Translations under genes and position numbers: made by a program
Notes under the pieces: model-generated
The model's input: the letters and a program-made list of their open reading frames with translations, nothing else
Database searches by the model: none
What the model was told of the DNA's origin: nothing
Shown: in pieces, positions 12,127 through 24,377 of the stretch
How positions within the stretch are numbered: position 1 is the first letter of the stretch
Layout: every line of letters starts with the position of its first letter
DNA from: Antilocapra americana
Taxonomy: Eukaryota; Chordata; Mammalia; Artiodactyla; Antilocapridae
Length of the DNA stretch: 64,000 bases
Direction of reading: 5' to 3'
NCBI GenBank assembly: GCA_007570785.1
Contig: ML662442.1
Location: 30,949,681-31,013,680 of the forward strand

Positions 12127-13059
12127 GTAAGAGAGTGAAAATGGGGGTGCGGGGGTCTTAGTGTTAACAGAGAGTGGATTAAAAGACCAGGTTAAGAATT
12201 CTGCTCTGTTAATAATTTGATGTATGCTGTAATCACAAAGGTAAAGTGGGCAGCAAATATACAGCAGGGAGAGGGGACAGCTAGGATAAAGGACATCTTG
12301 ACACTTTCTTGCTTCCAGATTCAGAACAAATAGTTATTTTTGGCTCCATCACTAAAGGCCATGTATCACGGTAGGTGCTTTTATATTGATTATCTCATTT
12401 GATCTTCACATTGTCTGTGAAGAAAAAGCCATTTCCCTGGGTGCATCGGTGAGGTACCAAAGCTGTGTGGTTTGGGAAGTAGCGTGCTGTTTGGTCTGGT
12501 TTCTAGAATCCTTTCCATCATATCACATCAATTGGTGAGAGGCATCCAACAAGTGGGGATGCCTTTACTTCCAGTTACTGAAGGAAATAAAAGCTGAGGG
12601 TCTGGGTGGTTGACATTTCACATTTTTCACCTGGCTGCTGAGAGAGAAGAAAGTGAAAGAGTGGGAGTCAAAAGGAAAAAGCTACTGCCACCTGTTTGGG
12701 CATTTTTAATTTAATATGACAAAGCTTTCCCCTTATGGTAGATGACTTAATGAGTTTTACAGCCTCATTATATATCAGGCTAGTGACAAGGTTGTGCATA
12801 TTTAGAGTTATTTTCCATCCTTTTTGGGAAACATATGGCTTTGGGGAGAGTTTTAGAGATTTGTGGTTTCCAGAAGATCTATTTTCTTTTTGTAAAATTT
12901 TAATTCAACATTTATTTTTATAATACATTAGGTTAACATATACTAATAAAAATTATAGATAAAAGTGAAAGATAATACACATTCCTATTTGTTAAGAATT
13001 ATGTATGTTCCAATTAAACAAATATTCTGGTTAAGTGTACTTGCCTCTATGGTTTGTTG

Positions 13060-13240
13060 ATGTTGTATAGTCTCACAGTTGTGTCCGACTCTTTTGTGAC
13101 CCTGTGAACTGTAGCCCACCAGGCTTCTCTGTCCATGGGATATCCCAGGCAAGAACATTGGAGTGGGTTGCCATTTCCTCCTCCAGGGGCTCTTCCCATG
13201 TTTCCTGCATTGGCAGGTGGATTCTTTACTGCTGAGCTTA
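13060..13240 (-). mobile_element. Bov-tA SINE, antisense, diverged
   Basis: An antisense copy with an internal deletion before the tRNA-like head: CTCTTCCCATGTTTCCTGCA instead of the full consensus. No clean TSD was seen. Confidence 0.85.
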
Positions 13241-13367
13241 TATGGCTATAGTGGTTCAAATCTCACTCAGCACAGAACTTTGCAAAGTGACACACATGGA
13301 TAGGCATGAGTTTTACTTGAAGAGTCCCATGCAAAAGTGCAGACTGCTTGATATATATAAAATATAC

Positions 13368-13415
13368 ACATATATATATATGCACCATGTTACACACACA
13401 CATACACACACACAC
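13368..13415. repeat. (TA)n and (CA)n short tandem repeats
   Basis: A TATATATATATA run is followed, after a short gap, by an interrupted CA run at 13392-13415. Confidence 0.85.
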
Positions 13416-13654
13416 CATCGACAGATAGTAATAAATAGAATACAGTAGAATTGATTTAATAGAAGTATAATAAAAATGAACCAACATTTTGTTGATTGAG
13501 AAAACACTTGAGGATCTATCTTTCAAGGTCATCATTATGGATGGCAATTTTCTTATAGGCTCTAGTACACAGGCAAGGTTTGGAAGTAGAAATAATTATT
13601 ATATAATAAACGACATTAAATAAAAATTGTTAAAAAATGTTGCTATTGGAATGC

Positions 13655-13838
13655 AACATGGCACAGTGTGAAGAAAAGCATACAGACCCCAGAAGACTCG
13701 GTTCTTATGCCAGTTCCTACATGTGTCATTGTGGCTGGGTTACCTACCATAATGATGATCTTTGTCCAGTTTCTACTCTCAGTAGTTGTGAGGATCAAAA
13801 GAGATAATATATGTAAAAGTGGTTTGAAACACACAATT
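13655..13838 (+). mobile_element. MIR SINE relic
   Basis: AAGACTCGGTTCTTATGCCA, then GTAGTTGTGAGGATCAAAAG and AGATAATATATGTAAAAGTG fit the MIR pattern (GTTGTGAGGATTAAATGAGATAATG). Confidence 0.65.
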
Positions 13839-14291
13839 CATTTTCAAATGTAAGGGTTAATTACTATTTTCTTTTCATAAATCTTTTTCAAAAGTACAGT
13901 AAATTTAGTTATTTGAAACTTCCTGTTGATTTCATGATAAGTGGAAGTTTACCATAATCTATATAGCTTTGTTTCTGTTACATGTTCCATGTAACTTAAT
14001 TTTGGAAATAGCTAAAGACCTTTTTTTAAAAACTTTAGATCTTTTGCAATAGGGCTTTTGTGCCATTACTTTGAACCTTTCTGGACAAAAAAGCCCTATG
14101 AATAGTAGTTTAAGACAATACTTTTCTTCATAATTTATTGCTGTATACTTAGATGCGACTAACTGAAACTATTCATAATATACCTCAGAACTCTGAAATG
14201 AAGCATTCAATAATTTACCAGTCTCAGAACTTAATTATTGTCACTCAGGACACTTCTGAAGGCACTTCTTTATATCCTTTTCTGTCTTTAG

Positions 14292-14355
14292 GTTCGAGTC
14301 TTCACATCCAAAGGACCTGGACCATTTTCTGACACAGTAAAGTCCAAAACATCAG
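14292..14355 (+). CDS. ROS1: ROS1 exon 22 (end of FN3 domain)
   Basis: This small 64-bp exon reads VRVFTSKGPGPFSDTVKSKTS and supplies the G strand of the FN3 domain begun in exon 21 (V-R-x-x-T-S-K-G-P-G-P-x-S). It enters in phase 0 after TTTAG and leaves in phase 1 before GTATTT. It is too short to be found by ORF length and was recognised by the phase match and the FN3 pattern. Confidence 0.94.
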
Positions 14356-14509
14356 GTATTTATTATCTGAAGCCTGTGCAAATGTTAATAACAATTAGTG
14401 ATTTCATTATAAAATATTAATTTTATATAAATATAAATATTACATTAATTTTACATAATATAAATTTGATTTCATCGTCAAATATTAATAATTCGTGATT
14501 TAATTATCA

Positions 14510-14714
14510 GGATCTTCCCCGATAGCTCAGTTGGTAAAAATCTGCCTGCAATGTGGGAGACCTGGGTTCAATCCCTGGGTTGGGAAGATCCCCTGGAGAA
14601 GGGAAAGGCTACCCACTCCAGTATTCTGGCCTGGAGAATTCCATGGACTATTCAGTCCATGGGGTCGCAAAGAGTTGGGCATGACTGAGCGACTTCCACT
14701 TCACTCTCTCTCTA
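14510..14714 (+). mobile_element. Bov-tA SINE
   Basis: The head GATAGCTCAGTTGGTAAAAA, then GGGTTCAATCCC, then the Bov-A body with the GGACTATTCAGTCCATGG dyad, ending in a CT-rich tail. It lies 155 bp after exon 22. Confidence 0.9.
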
Positions 14715-14989
14715 GTGGTTTAAAAACATTTTGACCCTTAGTATTCTCAGGGATACCCAAGGACTATCTCTGAGCTGAAATTAGAGTCAGATAAAGTAAT
14801 TGACTTTTATCACCACCAAACCTGCTTGTATAAACCTAGGCTTAGAGTGCCCAGGCAGTCTCTGAGACAGCTGTGGGTGTAGTCCATGTGCCCACAGACT
14901 CATGAGTTTCAAAATGGTCTGACACTGAATCAAGGGGTTTTGCCAAAATTCTTTTCCTCATACATATTATCTCTGTGCTTTGTTTTTAG

Positions 14990-15192
14990 AAATTAACCCA
15001 TTTCCATACCTCATAACTCTTGTTGACAACAAGATAACTTTGTTAGATATGGATCGAAATCAGGTCGCATGGACATTTTTGGCAGAAGGCGATGTCAGTG
15101 CTGTGGGCTACACAGCTGATGATGCAGTGGGGTACTATGCTCAGGGGGACTCCCTCTTCCTCCTCAAAATGGACAACCGGTCCAGCACTAAG
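14990..15192 (+). CDS. ROS1: ROS1 exon 23 (start of YWTD propeller 3)
   Basis: This 203-bp exon follows TTTTTAG and ends in phase 0 before GTATTT. It reads EINPFPYLITLVDNKITLLD, then GYYAQGDSLFLLKMDNRSSTK. It opens the membrane-proximal YWTD beta-propeller with short hydrophobic strands alternating with Asp-rich turns. One sequon (NRS) is present. Confidence 0.95.
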
Positions 15193-15484
15193 GTATTTTG
15201 CTATGTCATTCTTTTGAACGAAAGCGGAGTATTTGCCCATCACACAAGCCTGTGATGAAAATGACTGACCAGTGGTTGAGACAGTAAGATTAGAATGGCT
15301 GAAAAACACAGCCATTAGTTACAAATGAATTCAGGTTAGATTTGGGCCAAATGTGATTCAGGCTTAATTTAGCAAACAGTGGGTTTAAGGCACTGTGTTA
15401 CCTGAGAGAGAGGTTAAAAAAAGAAAAAAGTCACTGTCTTTAAACAAACCCAGCCTAGTATAAGTCTAAGATGACAAAGATAGT

Positions 15485-15690
15485 GTTACGTAGTGGCTAA
15501 GAGGATAAGCTTTGAAATCTGACAAGCTAGAGCTGAATTGTGACTCTATTACACGCTAGCTCTGCGACCGTCAGCAATTTCTTTAACCACTGTGGTTGCA
15601 GTCCCTCATCTTAGGGTGAAGATTAATGAGCTAAGCCTTGGAAGGCACTTAGCACAATGCCTGGCATGTGGTAGGCATTCACAGAATTTA
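15485..15690 (+). mobile_element. MIR SINE, nearly complete
   Basis: TAGTGGCTAAGAGGATAAGC, GCTCTGCGACCGTCAGCAAT, then GCACTTAGCACAATGCCTGG and CATGTGGTAGGCATTC follow the MIR consensus order. Confidence 0.75.
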
Positions 15691-15917
15691 GCTAGTGGAG
15701 GGTAAGACTGTAAGTGCTGCGTTGAGGGCAGGATGCAACGGGACTGAGGAGAACACATACTTACCCCAGGGTGGGATGGTGGTGGTAGTGGTAGAGTGGA
15801 AAGACATCTTGGGTACAAAGATGATGAACCAGGCGAAAGTGGGGCATGGCTGAGAGGTCAGCAAAGTCTGGGAAACCAGAGAGTCGCAGCCTGTTTGGGA
15901 AGCTGCAAATAGAAGGA

Positions 15918-16123
15918 GGTCTTCTCTGCTGGCTCAGCAGTAAAAGAATCCGCTTGCAATGCAGGAAATGTGGGTTTGATCCGTGGGTTGGGAAGATCCC
16001 CTGGAGAAGGAAATGGCAACCCACTCCTGCTTGCCTGAGAAATCCCACAGACAGAGGAGCCTGGCAGGCTATAGTCCATGGGGTGGCCAAAGAATTGAAT
16101 GTGATTTGGTGACTACACAACAA
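15918..16123 (+). mobile_element. Bov-tA SINE
   Basis: A copy with head CTCTGCTGGCTCAGCAGTAA. Short flanking repeats related to TAGAAGGA lie on both sides. It interrupts a stretch of older, unassigned repeat-like DNA. Confidence 0.88.
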
Positions 16124-16925
16124 GTAGAAGGAACTTGGAATGGAGATGGAGGTGAGGGCACAGTGAAAGGCAGGTGTTAATGCTGAAGAGGTGAGCACGG
16201 GCCTGAATATAATGGGCCTTCTTTACTGTGCTAAGGAGTTGAGTGTCAATTTTAAAGCCAACATTAAGCCATTCAAGACATTTAGTGGATCTTTAACGCA
16301 ATCAACTAGTGTTTCAGGAGACCTCTCTGTTACCTATCTGAATAACCTTAGAGAAGGTTAAGTCAGAGGCAGTAAGGAGGCTATCACAGAAATCCAGACA
16401 GGAAATTTTAAGCAGGAAACGAGAGACAGTGACTGAGAGAGGAGAGGATAATAAACTCGGCAGATATTTAAAATAGGACTAATTCACTCTGGGTAGTAAT
16501 GGGAGGAAGAAGTCAAAGGTGAATGACAGTTGTCAAGATTATTCCTCAGGTGAGTGTTGGACATCCATAATAATATAAAATGCAGGAGAAAAGGAGATTT
16601 GGGGATGGAGTGATGCATCCTGTTTTCTGGGATCATTCATTTGGAGATTTTCAGTAGGTGAATCAGTAGCTCAATGAGCCACCTTGCCTGAAGATGTAGA
16701 TTTGTAGCACTGGTCTACGGATTACAGTTGAAGTCATGGTGATTGAAATTAACCATGTGTGAAAAGAGGTCCAGTGTTACAATGGTACACAATCCAGAGT
16801 TATCAAGGCTTGATATTACAAAAGAGAAATGCAGTTAATAAGTAATATGAGTGTTTAAACAAAGTCATCAGATTTGAGGAAAATGACCACTATCTTCTTG
16901 ATTGTGCTTTCTACCTGTTGTTAAG
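16124..16925 (+). other. Intronic DNA before exon 24, repeat-like
   Basis: Phrases such as AAGGAGGCTATCACAGAAAT resemble an old interspersed repeat whose family I could not assign. It may be continuous with 15690-15917 across the SINE. No coding frame. Confidence 0.4.
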
Positions 16926-17131
16926 ATTTTCAGAGATGCCCTGGTTTTTGATATCACAATTATTACAATTGACTGGATTTCAAGGCACCTCTACTTTGTG
17001 CTGAAAGAATCACAAAACGGAATGCAAATATTTGATATGGATCTTGAAAACAAGGTGAAATATCCCAGGAAGCTGAAAGTTTGCAACAGAAATTCAACAA
17101 TAACTTCTTTTTCTGTGTATCCTTTTTTAAG
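16926..17131 (+). CDS. ROS1: ROS1 exon 24 (YWTD propeller 3 blades)
   Basis: This 206-bp exon enters in phase 0 after a TTAAG acceptor and leaves in phase 2. It reads IFRDALVFDITIITIDWISR, then HLYFVLKESQNGMQIFDMDL, ending SFSVYPFLS with the last Ser split. IDWISRHLYF is a YWTD-class strand pair. Human ROS1 has ELFQDSLVF at the equivalent of TKIFRDALVF, which supports the chosen acceptor. Confidence 0.94.
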
Positions 17132-17759
17132 GTATGTGAAGTGTATCTGTTTCTATTGTGATGAAATAGACATAAACATATTTAGTGGGATATCTTTGGT
17201 TTAATATCAGAGTTAGTGATAGGACAATAAGATGCTTAATGTTATTGATATTAACTTACAGTAAGTAATTCTCTGTATGAATAATGAGCCCATAACCACC
17301 AATATATAAGATTAATCCATATTGAGAATTCTTTTAACCTAAAGTTAGATTAATTACCAGCAGGAAACTGAAGTGTATTTTTAATCCAGTGAATTTAATA
17401 AATACCCCCAGTTGGTAAGGACAGGAAGGGGATTGAGACAGTGGCAGGAAATGAGCAGGAGATAGGCAGTTTGTTTTGCACAGTAAATGGTATTCTGGGC
17501 TCATTTGTCTTTAATTAATGTCTTCATTAGATGAAGACCTCCATTCAGCAAACGAAGGGCAGTTTTTCAGGCTGCTTATGTTTGTGCCATTAGCATGGTT
17601 ATAGTCTATCTTGAAACTAGATTGGTAACTAGTATTAAGAGGTAGAAACAAACTTGAGAAGAAAGGAATGGAGATGTGGTATTGATGGAAAGTATGCAAC
17701 TGTATTTCATAATATTTAGAGCCATTAATGAGCCCTTTGATACAACACCTAAGATCATT

Positions 17760-17965
17760 AAGGCTTCCCTGGTGACCCAAACGGTAAAGAATTCGCCTGC
17801 AATTCAGGAGACATGGGTTCGATCCTGGGTTGGGAAGATCCCCTGGAGAAGGGAAAGGCTATCCACTGCAGTATTCTTGCCTGGAGAATTCTATGGACAG
17901 AGAAGCCTGATGGGCTGCAGTCCATGGGCCACAAAGAGTCGGACACAAATGAGTAACGAGCACAC
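17760..17965 (+). mobile_element. Bov-tA SINE
   Basis: A well-conserved copy, AAGGCTTCCCTGGTGACCCA onward, ending near GTCGGACACAAATGAGTAAC. It is in the intron before exon 25. Confidence 0.9.
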
Positions 17966-18212
17966 AGTTACAAGGTCATTATCGTTCAAGGCTTCTGTTG
18001 TAAGCACATTTATTGAGAAATCGTCAGAAAATGCTACATACTAGACTTCTTGTGACCTCTTCCGTTAAAAGGTTTTTGGGCACTGAGACACGTTCGCTCT
18101 AAAGGTGACCTTTGTCTCCACAGTCCTTAGAAATGATTTCTCTTCGTTAGAAAGTGGTACACGTGATGGTATGTTTAACTGATTAAATCCGAGGATCCTT
18201 TTTTGCCAATAG

Positions 18213-18496
18213 TCGCCTATACTGGACAGAAGTTTTTGCTTCTGGATCTCAGATGTTCTACTACAGTATTATCACCCAGACTGAGCACCGGGTTCTGCAA
18301 CCCCCAGTCGTAAACCATCCGAACGGAAGCCAGTGTTCTTGCAACGTGACTGAATCCGAGTTGAGCGGAGCGATGACTGTTGACACCTCTGACCTAAAGA
18401 AGCCACAGATATACTTTGTCAAAGGTCCAGAGATCTGGGCAACAGATCTAGAAGCATGTCAGTGTTGGCAAATTATCATCTTGCCTGCTCTGCTTG
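18213..18496 (+). CDS. ROS1: ROS1 exon 25 (YWTD propeller 3, Cys-rich loop)
   Basis: This is the largest exon here (284 bp, phase 2 in, phase 1 out). It begins RLYWTEVFASGSQMFYYSII, the clearest YWTE repeat in the window. It then has a Cys-containing stretch (QCSCNVTE), then IYFVKGPEIWATDLEACQCW, and ends ILPALL before GTAAGA. Four Cys residues in two CxC pairs probably form disulphides. The GCGT-containing middle is CpG-richer than the introns. Confidence 0.95.
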
Positions 18497-18794
18497 GTAA
18501 GACACATGTGTGTGTGCAGATCTTCACTGGTGATGGGACACCTTCCTGTCCCATGAAAAGGGGGTTACATTCAACATATACTCAAATGGATATATATATG
18601 TATATACATATATAACATACATATGTGGCATTTTCTCCAAACCATGCCAAATGTTTTTGTGGAATTCAAGTTGTATTCATGCAAATTGTACATAGGCATT
18701 CACATAATTTTCTGGATCTGTAGGAAACTTTTTTCTTCTTGTCATTTTACAGTTGCCAGAACTATTAACACAACTTATTGAGCTCAATTACATA

Positions 18795-18960
18795 TCCTAA
18801 ACAGGTTACTAAATGCATTATTGCATTTGATCTTCAAAATACCTCAGTGAAGTAGATATTAATATATGCATTTTACAGATAAGGAAACTGAGTCTGAGAA
18901 AGGTAAGGTCTGTAGGGCCACAATTAATACAGGAGCTGGTGTTTGAAACTGGGCCTAATT
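18795..18960 (+). mobile_element. MIR SINE relic
   Basis: TTTGATCTTCAAAATACCTC, then TTTTACAGATAAGGAAACTG and GGAGCTGGTGTTTGAAACTG follow the MIR 3' order. Confidence 0.65.
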
Positions 18961-19392
18961 ACAGCATCCCTGATCTTCCTACCAGTGCTTCACTCCTATG
19001 TTGATGATCTCATTGCCTCCACATTTAGCGTGACTTGGTCAATATTTGACAGGTCTATTTGCTGAAATTCACAAGCTTGTGGAGGAAATATTTTAAAGTC
19101 ATTCGATAGTCTCCTAATTAGGAGTACTTGTAAAATTTAAAAAACTCCTTAAACATCCCCATATATTCTTAAGGCTCTAGTCCTTACCATCCAATATAGT
19201 AATCGCTCATCCCATGTGGTGATTTAAGTTTAAATTAATTAAAATTAAGTTCTAAATTTAATTCCTCAGCCCTACTAGTTACATTTTAAATGCTCAAAAT
19301 CCATTAAGTGGTTAATGGTTACTGTTTTGGGCAGCACAGATATAAAATATTTCCATCACCAAAAGTGCTGTTGGGCATTTTGAAACTGCAAA

Positions 19393-19419
19393 TGTGTGTG
19401 TGTGTGTGTGTGTGTGTGT
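19393..19419. repeat. (TG)n microsatellite
   Basis: About 13 uninterrupted TG units in the intron before exon 26. Confidence 0.95.
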
Positions 19420-19626
19420 AGTATAACTGAATGTATGGTTTTGTTGACATGTCCCAGAGCATTCTAGAAACAACTGAAATGTACTTTCAGTGGGATTCAG
19501 ATTAGAGATAATGTTTTGAACTTCCCTTACTAGGAGAATAACTTGCTTCTGTTGAGTCTGTGGCAAAGATTCACAAAGACACTCACAAAGACTCACAAAG
19601 ACAAAGATTCCTTGATCAAACTTTAA

Positions 19627-19758
19627 TTCCTTTTTTTTTTTTGTCTGTGCCGTGTGACCTGCTAGATCTTAGTTCCTAGACTAGGAATCCAACCGGTGTA
19701 TCATGCCGTGGAAGCATGGAGTCCAGGGTCTTAACCACTGGACCGCCAGGGAAGTCCC
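19627..19758 (-). mobile_element. CHR-type SINE, antisense
   Basis: A T-rich start, then CTGTGCCGTGTGACCTGCTA and CTTAACCACTGGACCGCCAG with GGAAGTCC. This is the reverse complement of a cetartiodactyl tRNA-derived CHR SINE. Imperfect flanking repeats (GATCAAACTTTAATT / GATTAAACTTTAGCT) look like an aged TSD. Confidence 0.85.
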
Positions 19759-21119
19759 TGATTAAACTTTAGCTTCACTCTGGTGAGGAGTGTAACTAAA
19801 CTAGGCTTCATACTTGACCTTGCATGTCCATCCTTGCTGAGTCCAGTTTTAGCAAGAATCTTGCCAAATCATTTTAGAGAGAATCCCTCCCCACTCAGTA
19901 TCTGACCAGGTTCTTTACCCCCACTCTTGATGTTCTTGGCTTACCTTTAGCAAAAATCCTATTGGACCAGTTTAGCAGAAATCCCCAACCCCTGCCCCTT
20001 GATGTCTCCTCTCCTTGTTGGCTACAGCCCTCAGCTGTCATTGTTGTATTTGAGTTGTGCACGTCTCCCTTCCCTATTGCAATATTACAACAGCCTTGAT
20101 TGAAGTCTTCCTGACCGTTTAAACAAGTGTCAGAATAACTTTCCTTACCATCTGATACGCAAGAATTATCTAATGGGCCCTAATCTTATAGAACTAGTCA
20201 GTCTTTCATAAAGCCACAATTGAAATCCATAATCCCAAAATTGGAAAATTAGAATGACTTAAGAGATTATTTAGCTGACATAATATTGGAAGAAATCTCC
20301 TTTACAAAACAGCCTTTCTTGAGCTCTTGTTTATAAAACATTTACCCCCTTATAAGGAGGTCTGTTTAATTTTTGTGCAATTCTAAATATTATGTATATT
20401 TTTTATGTTTAACCAAAATTTTCTCCCATTCCTCTATTCATTGGCTTGAATTCTGATCTTTAAATTTACAAAGAATAAATCAGTCACTTTCCACATGATA
20501 GCCACTTAGCTGTAGAAACAGCTGTCATAGCCCATGCTAAGCACTTCCTTTAGAGGAAAAAAATCAAGTGTCTATAAGTACTCCTTAGGCGATGTGGCTT
20601 CTAGATCTTTCTTTGCCTTGGTCACCCTCCTGAGATTTAACTCTGGCTGCTTAATCTTCTTAAATGGTGCCCCGTAATAACTCACTGTACTTTGACTATG
20701 TTCTGGTCAGCCCAGAGGACCTCTGACTACCTAGGTCTTCTTTTACTGAGCTAACAGTGACATCAGGCCTTTGAGCTGCCTGCCATTTGAAGAACCCATG
20801 GTCTTCTTTATGTGAATGATTATTAAGCCAGATTTCTTTCCTAATTTACACACTTTAATTTTAACCTTGAATTTAGGATGTTATATTTGTTATTAAATTA
20901 AATGCTATTACATTTCCATTCATTTCATGATTCTGCTGTGATATTTTTGAATGGTAAGCCAATGACTGAATTTGCTAATGACATTAAGATTCATGGATTA
21001 TCTGCAAACTTTTCTAATACGTTTGTTCTGCATTCATTGTAAATCGTTGCTAGAAATATTGAGCGAGGCACTGAGCACTGAGCCTCATCTCTTATCTCCC
21101 TTCAGTCAGCGTTGTTTGA

Positions 21120-21330
21120 TGTGAAATCACACAAGTAAGTTTTAAATACTGGTTCTGCCCTTGGATAACTTAATAGCCTTAAGGAGATGATTTCACCCCT
21201 CCAAGCCTCAATTTCCTAATTACAAAATTAAACTAATAAGAATAGTATTTGCTTTGATATGGCTCGATATGGCAAGTTGGCTTGAGATGGGACTAAAATG
21301 AGAAAACATCTGTAAAATGCTTAGGCTAAA
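21120..21330 (+). mobile_element. MIR SINE relic
   Basis: GGTTCTGCCCTTGGATAACT, CCTCCAAGCCTCAATTTCCT and TCTGTAAAATGCTTAGGCT match scattered MIR phrases. Confidence 0.55.
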
Positions 21331-21475
21331 AACTCAAAATAAAATTAATTTTTCATACTGAAATAATAGATTCAAAATTGATCAGAAAAAAGATTTCACA
21401 CATTGCTTAGAGCATAAAATGTCAGCTATGTATTTTGTTCTTTATGTTCTTTCTTTCATTTATGTTATTCATCAG

Positions 21476-21655
21476 TAGGAAAAATGCTTGTTAGCTTGAC
21501 TGTGGATGGAGAATTTCTATATTGGCTCTCCAAAGTAGAGGACAGCACACAGATTTATCAAGCAAAGAAAAGCAATGGGGTCATTCTCGCCCAGGTGGAA
21601 GCCCCAAGGAGTAAGCATATCTTGGTTTACAGTTCAGTTCTACAGCCTTTTCCAG
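21476..21655 (+). CDS. ROS1: ROS1 exon 26 (last propeller 3 blade)
   Basis: This 180-bp exon reads VGKMLVSLTVDGEFLYWLSK and ends SVLQPFP before GTAGGA (phase 1 out). DGEFLYW is a YWTD blade core. The acceptor is the tandem CAGTAG. I place the start after CAG because that keeps the same residue count as human ROS1 (AGKT there, VGKM here). Use of the TAG would drop one Val in frame. Confidence 0.92.
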
Positions 21656-22304
21656 GTAGGAAAGTCACATTTTTTTTATAAGCTTGTTCTCCCAGTTTAG
21701 GGTCAGGAATATCTCATAATGTCTCCTCCTCCAGGGCAGTCCTTCCGCCCCTTCACTGTGCTCTCAGCATTGCTCCGAATGATCAGGGTTTGGTGCAGGC
21801 TGCAATTGCTATTTGTCCTGGGTCACAATTTATCTCTGTCTGTATTCGTGGCTTGGGCTGTGGCAAGCCACTTTGGATGTGGGAAATCTTGTCCTGTCAA
21901 TCTCTCTGTTCTCTTTCTCTTCTGTCACATAACTTCCCTTCTTTTTGTCTTGTGCCTCCCCTGATAGTATTTTAGACTTCCCAGTGGTGTCAAAAAGCTT
22001 TGCAGTTAATTTCAGGTCTTTTTCAAGGTTGAGTGACTTATGTATTATAGTATCATATATGCCAACTATTTAACTTGTGTACATGTGTGCTACTATTTTT
22101 GTTGTCTCAATCTTCTTTATTTCATGTGTCACTCATGAAGTTTGCTAGTGTTGTGCTCCTAAATCTATTTTCCCCACAAACCTTCTGGATTTTGTTTAAT
22201 GCAATGACTTTTAGGAATGTATGTATCATATTATGGTGGAACTGACTATATTTTTTTGCTGAGTGTCATAATAGAAAATATTTGAAACATAAAACCAACC
22301 AACC

Positions 22305-22323
22305 AAAAAAAAAAAAAAAAAAA
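22305..22323. repeat. Poly(A) tract
   Basis: An uninterrupted A run after CCAACCAACC. No retrocopy body was recognised before it. Confidence 0.85.
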
Positions 22324-22750
22324 CAGCATCACAGAGCCTTATGAGTGACATTCAAACCTAAAGTGGTTTTCTTAAGTTCTCTCTTCTGTTAAAGTCACAA
22401 TGTCCTTCTAAATTCAGTACAGTGCCCTCTTAGAGATGGACAGACATGAATAAACGAAACTCTCTTTGCTGACGTGTATTCAGTTATAAAATATGTAAGT
22501 TATACAGTATGAAAAATGGGAGGATTCATAAATAGCTGAATGGTGAATAATTCATTGAGAGATTCAGGAGGCACATGCAATGTCTGGTTGAGGTTGAGCA
22601 CACAGGCGTATCTGTAGCATGAAAGTCCTAAAGATGACATCAGTTTTCATCATAGGAGTTCACTGAAAAATGTGATTGAGAGAATGCTCTCATTATTGTC
22701 TTCAAAATAAAAAAGGGTCAATTTATTTTGCTACTGTCTAGGTACATAAT

Positions 22751-22960
22751 TAGGGCTTCCCTGGTGGCTCAGTGGTAAAGAATCTACCTGCAATGCAGGA
22801 GACCCAGGTTCGACCCCTGGGTTGGGAAGATCCCCTGGAGGAGGGCATGGCAACCCACTCCAGTACTCTTGCCTGGAGAATCCCATGGACAGAGGAGCCT
22901 GGTGAGGTACAAGCCACAGGGGCGCACAGTCGGACTCAACTGAAGTGACTAAGCAGCCGC
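22751..22960 (+). mobile_element. Bov-tA SINE
   Basis: A full copy with an 11-bp TSD (AGGTACATAAT) at 22740-22750 and 22961-22971. The tail is AAGCAGCCGC instead of simple A, as in some Bov-A2-related subfamilies. Confidence 0.93.
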
Positions 22961-23240
22961 AGGTACATAATGAAGCGTACTTTAGCTCCATCTGCTGGAA
23001 ATTGTAAGCAATTACCAGTAACATTGTTCTCTTTTCCCCAGGCATTTAGCATCTTCAAAATACATAACAAAAACAAAAAAAGTGTCTATCTGTCCAGAAT
23101 AGCATTTCCAACACTCCAATATATCATACATTATCAGTTAAGTAAAAATGAAATGCGACATTATCTATGATGTTAGATAAACCTGCTGTTTCTCTCTTAT
23201 CCACATGTGTGTATATATTTAATCATTTTTATTATTTTAG

Positions 23241-23443
23241 ATAGAGCATTTCTGTCTCTAGCTTCCGATATTGCAGAGCCAACTATACTTAACACCACCA
23301 ACACCAGCCTCACAATTCGACTGCCACTCGCCCGGACAAAACTCACATGGGAGGGCATCACCAGTCCCACTCCCACATACCTGGTTTATTACAAAGAAGT
23401 AATTGACGTGAAGAACGGTTCTGAACTGGGAGAGAAAATGCTG
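23241..23443 (+). CDS. ROS1: ROS1 exon 27 (FN3 domain, first half)
   Basis: This 203-bp exon follows TATTTTAG and ends in phase 0 before GTAAGG. It reads DRAFLSLASDIAEPTILNTT, then TNTSLTIRLPLARTKLTW and TYLVYYKEV. The S-L-T-I-R-L-P-L strand and the Y-L-V-Y-Y strand are FN3 B and C strands. Sequons NTT, NTS and NGS are present. It is the first of four membrane-proximal FN3 domains. Confidence 0.95.
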
Positions 23444-24377
23444 GTAAGGCTGAAGCCAGTTGTCTTGTCTTTTCCCAAGATGCCCTATTTTGATATAAAT
23501 CCTCTGCCGAAGTATTTTCTGTATAATGTTCTCTAATATGCCATTACTCTGATTTTCACAGCTGATTCATCAAACCATTCTGGATTCTAGGCTCTTGCCT
23601 AGGAGTAAGTTAAGCTTTAAGGAAGTACATTAACTCTAACCAATGATAGATTGCCTTATAGTAACTGTTCCCCGAGTGCCCTAAAAGAGTTGAGTTTGTT
23701 GCCGCTCTAATTATTTTATCTAATTATCCCCAGAAAGTGATAGAGACCTGTTTTTGTGGCCCTCCCAACAAATTGAGGGGTAAGAAGTACATTTGACAGG
23801 AAGAACATTATCGTGTACTCTCTTCCATCGTAGATAGCTAATATACAAATTGTACATTATATTTTTATTTCCTATATGTTGTGAAATGTGCGATTAGGCA
23901 GGGACTAGCTTTTTATTCATCACTGTATTCCTACCACCTAGCATACTACTCGGCATTGTATAGGTATTTACTAGGTATTTCTTGAATGAATGAATGGACA
24001 CAATTCATTCCATCACCAGCACTGATGTTCCAGTTACATGTGGTGGAATCATGTGTTTCTAGTATTTTTTTTTTGAACTTAAATTTTAATCAAGTCAAAA
24101 GGTGAAATTGACCATCATCTATTGGAGGTAATAAGCACTATACACTTTGACAGAAAGTGCACCTGATTCTTGTTACTTCATTTGTCTATTTAAAAAATAT
24201 ATATTATTTATTTTTGAATTTTGTCTATTTTAGCCTTTCTTTACACATTTCTAAAAGGAGTTGTTTCGGAGACAGATTAGATCATTTGGCTGACTAAGAC
24301 TGTGCTTCTGGCATTGGCATTTTTCTTACTAGAGCTAATCTACTGTATTGGCTTCACAGTGATTCATATAGATCAAA

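Larger units (their letters stand above)
12127..14291 (+). other. ROS1 intron 21
   Basis: Contains an old SINE, a microsatellite and a MIR. The stretches 12127-13050 and 13840-14291 show nothing recognisable apart from a possible MIR trace near 12345-12470. Confidence 0.55.
18497..21475 (+). other. ROS1 intron 25
   Basis: Holds MIR relics, a TG repeat and a CHR SINE. Between 19760 and 21100 I recognise nothing; it is AT-rich single-copy-looking DNA. Confidence 0.55.
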
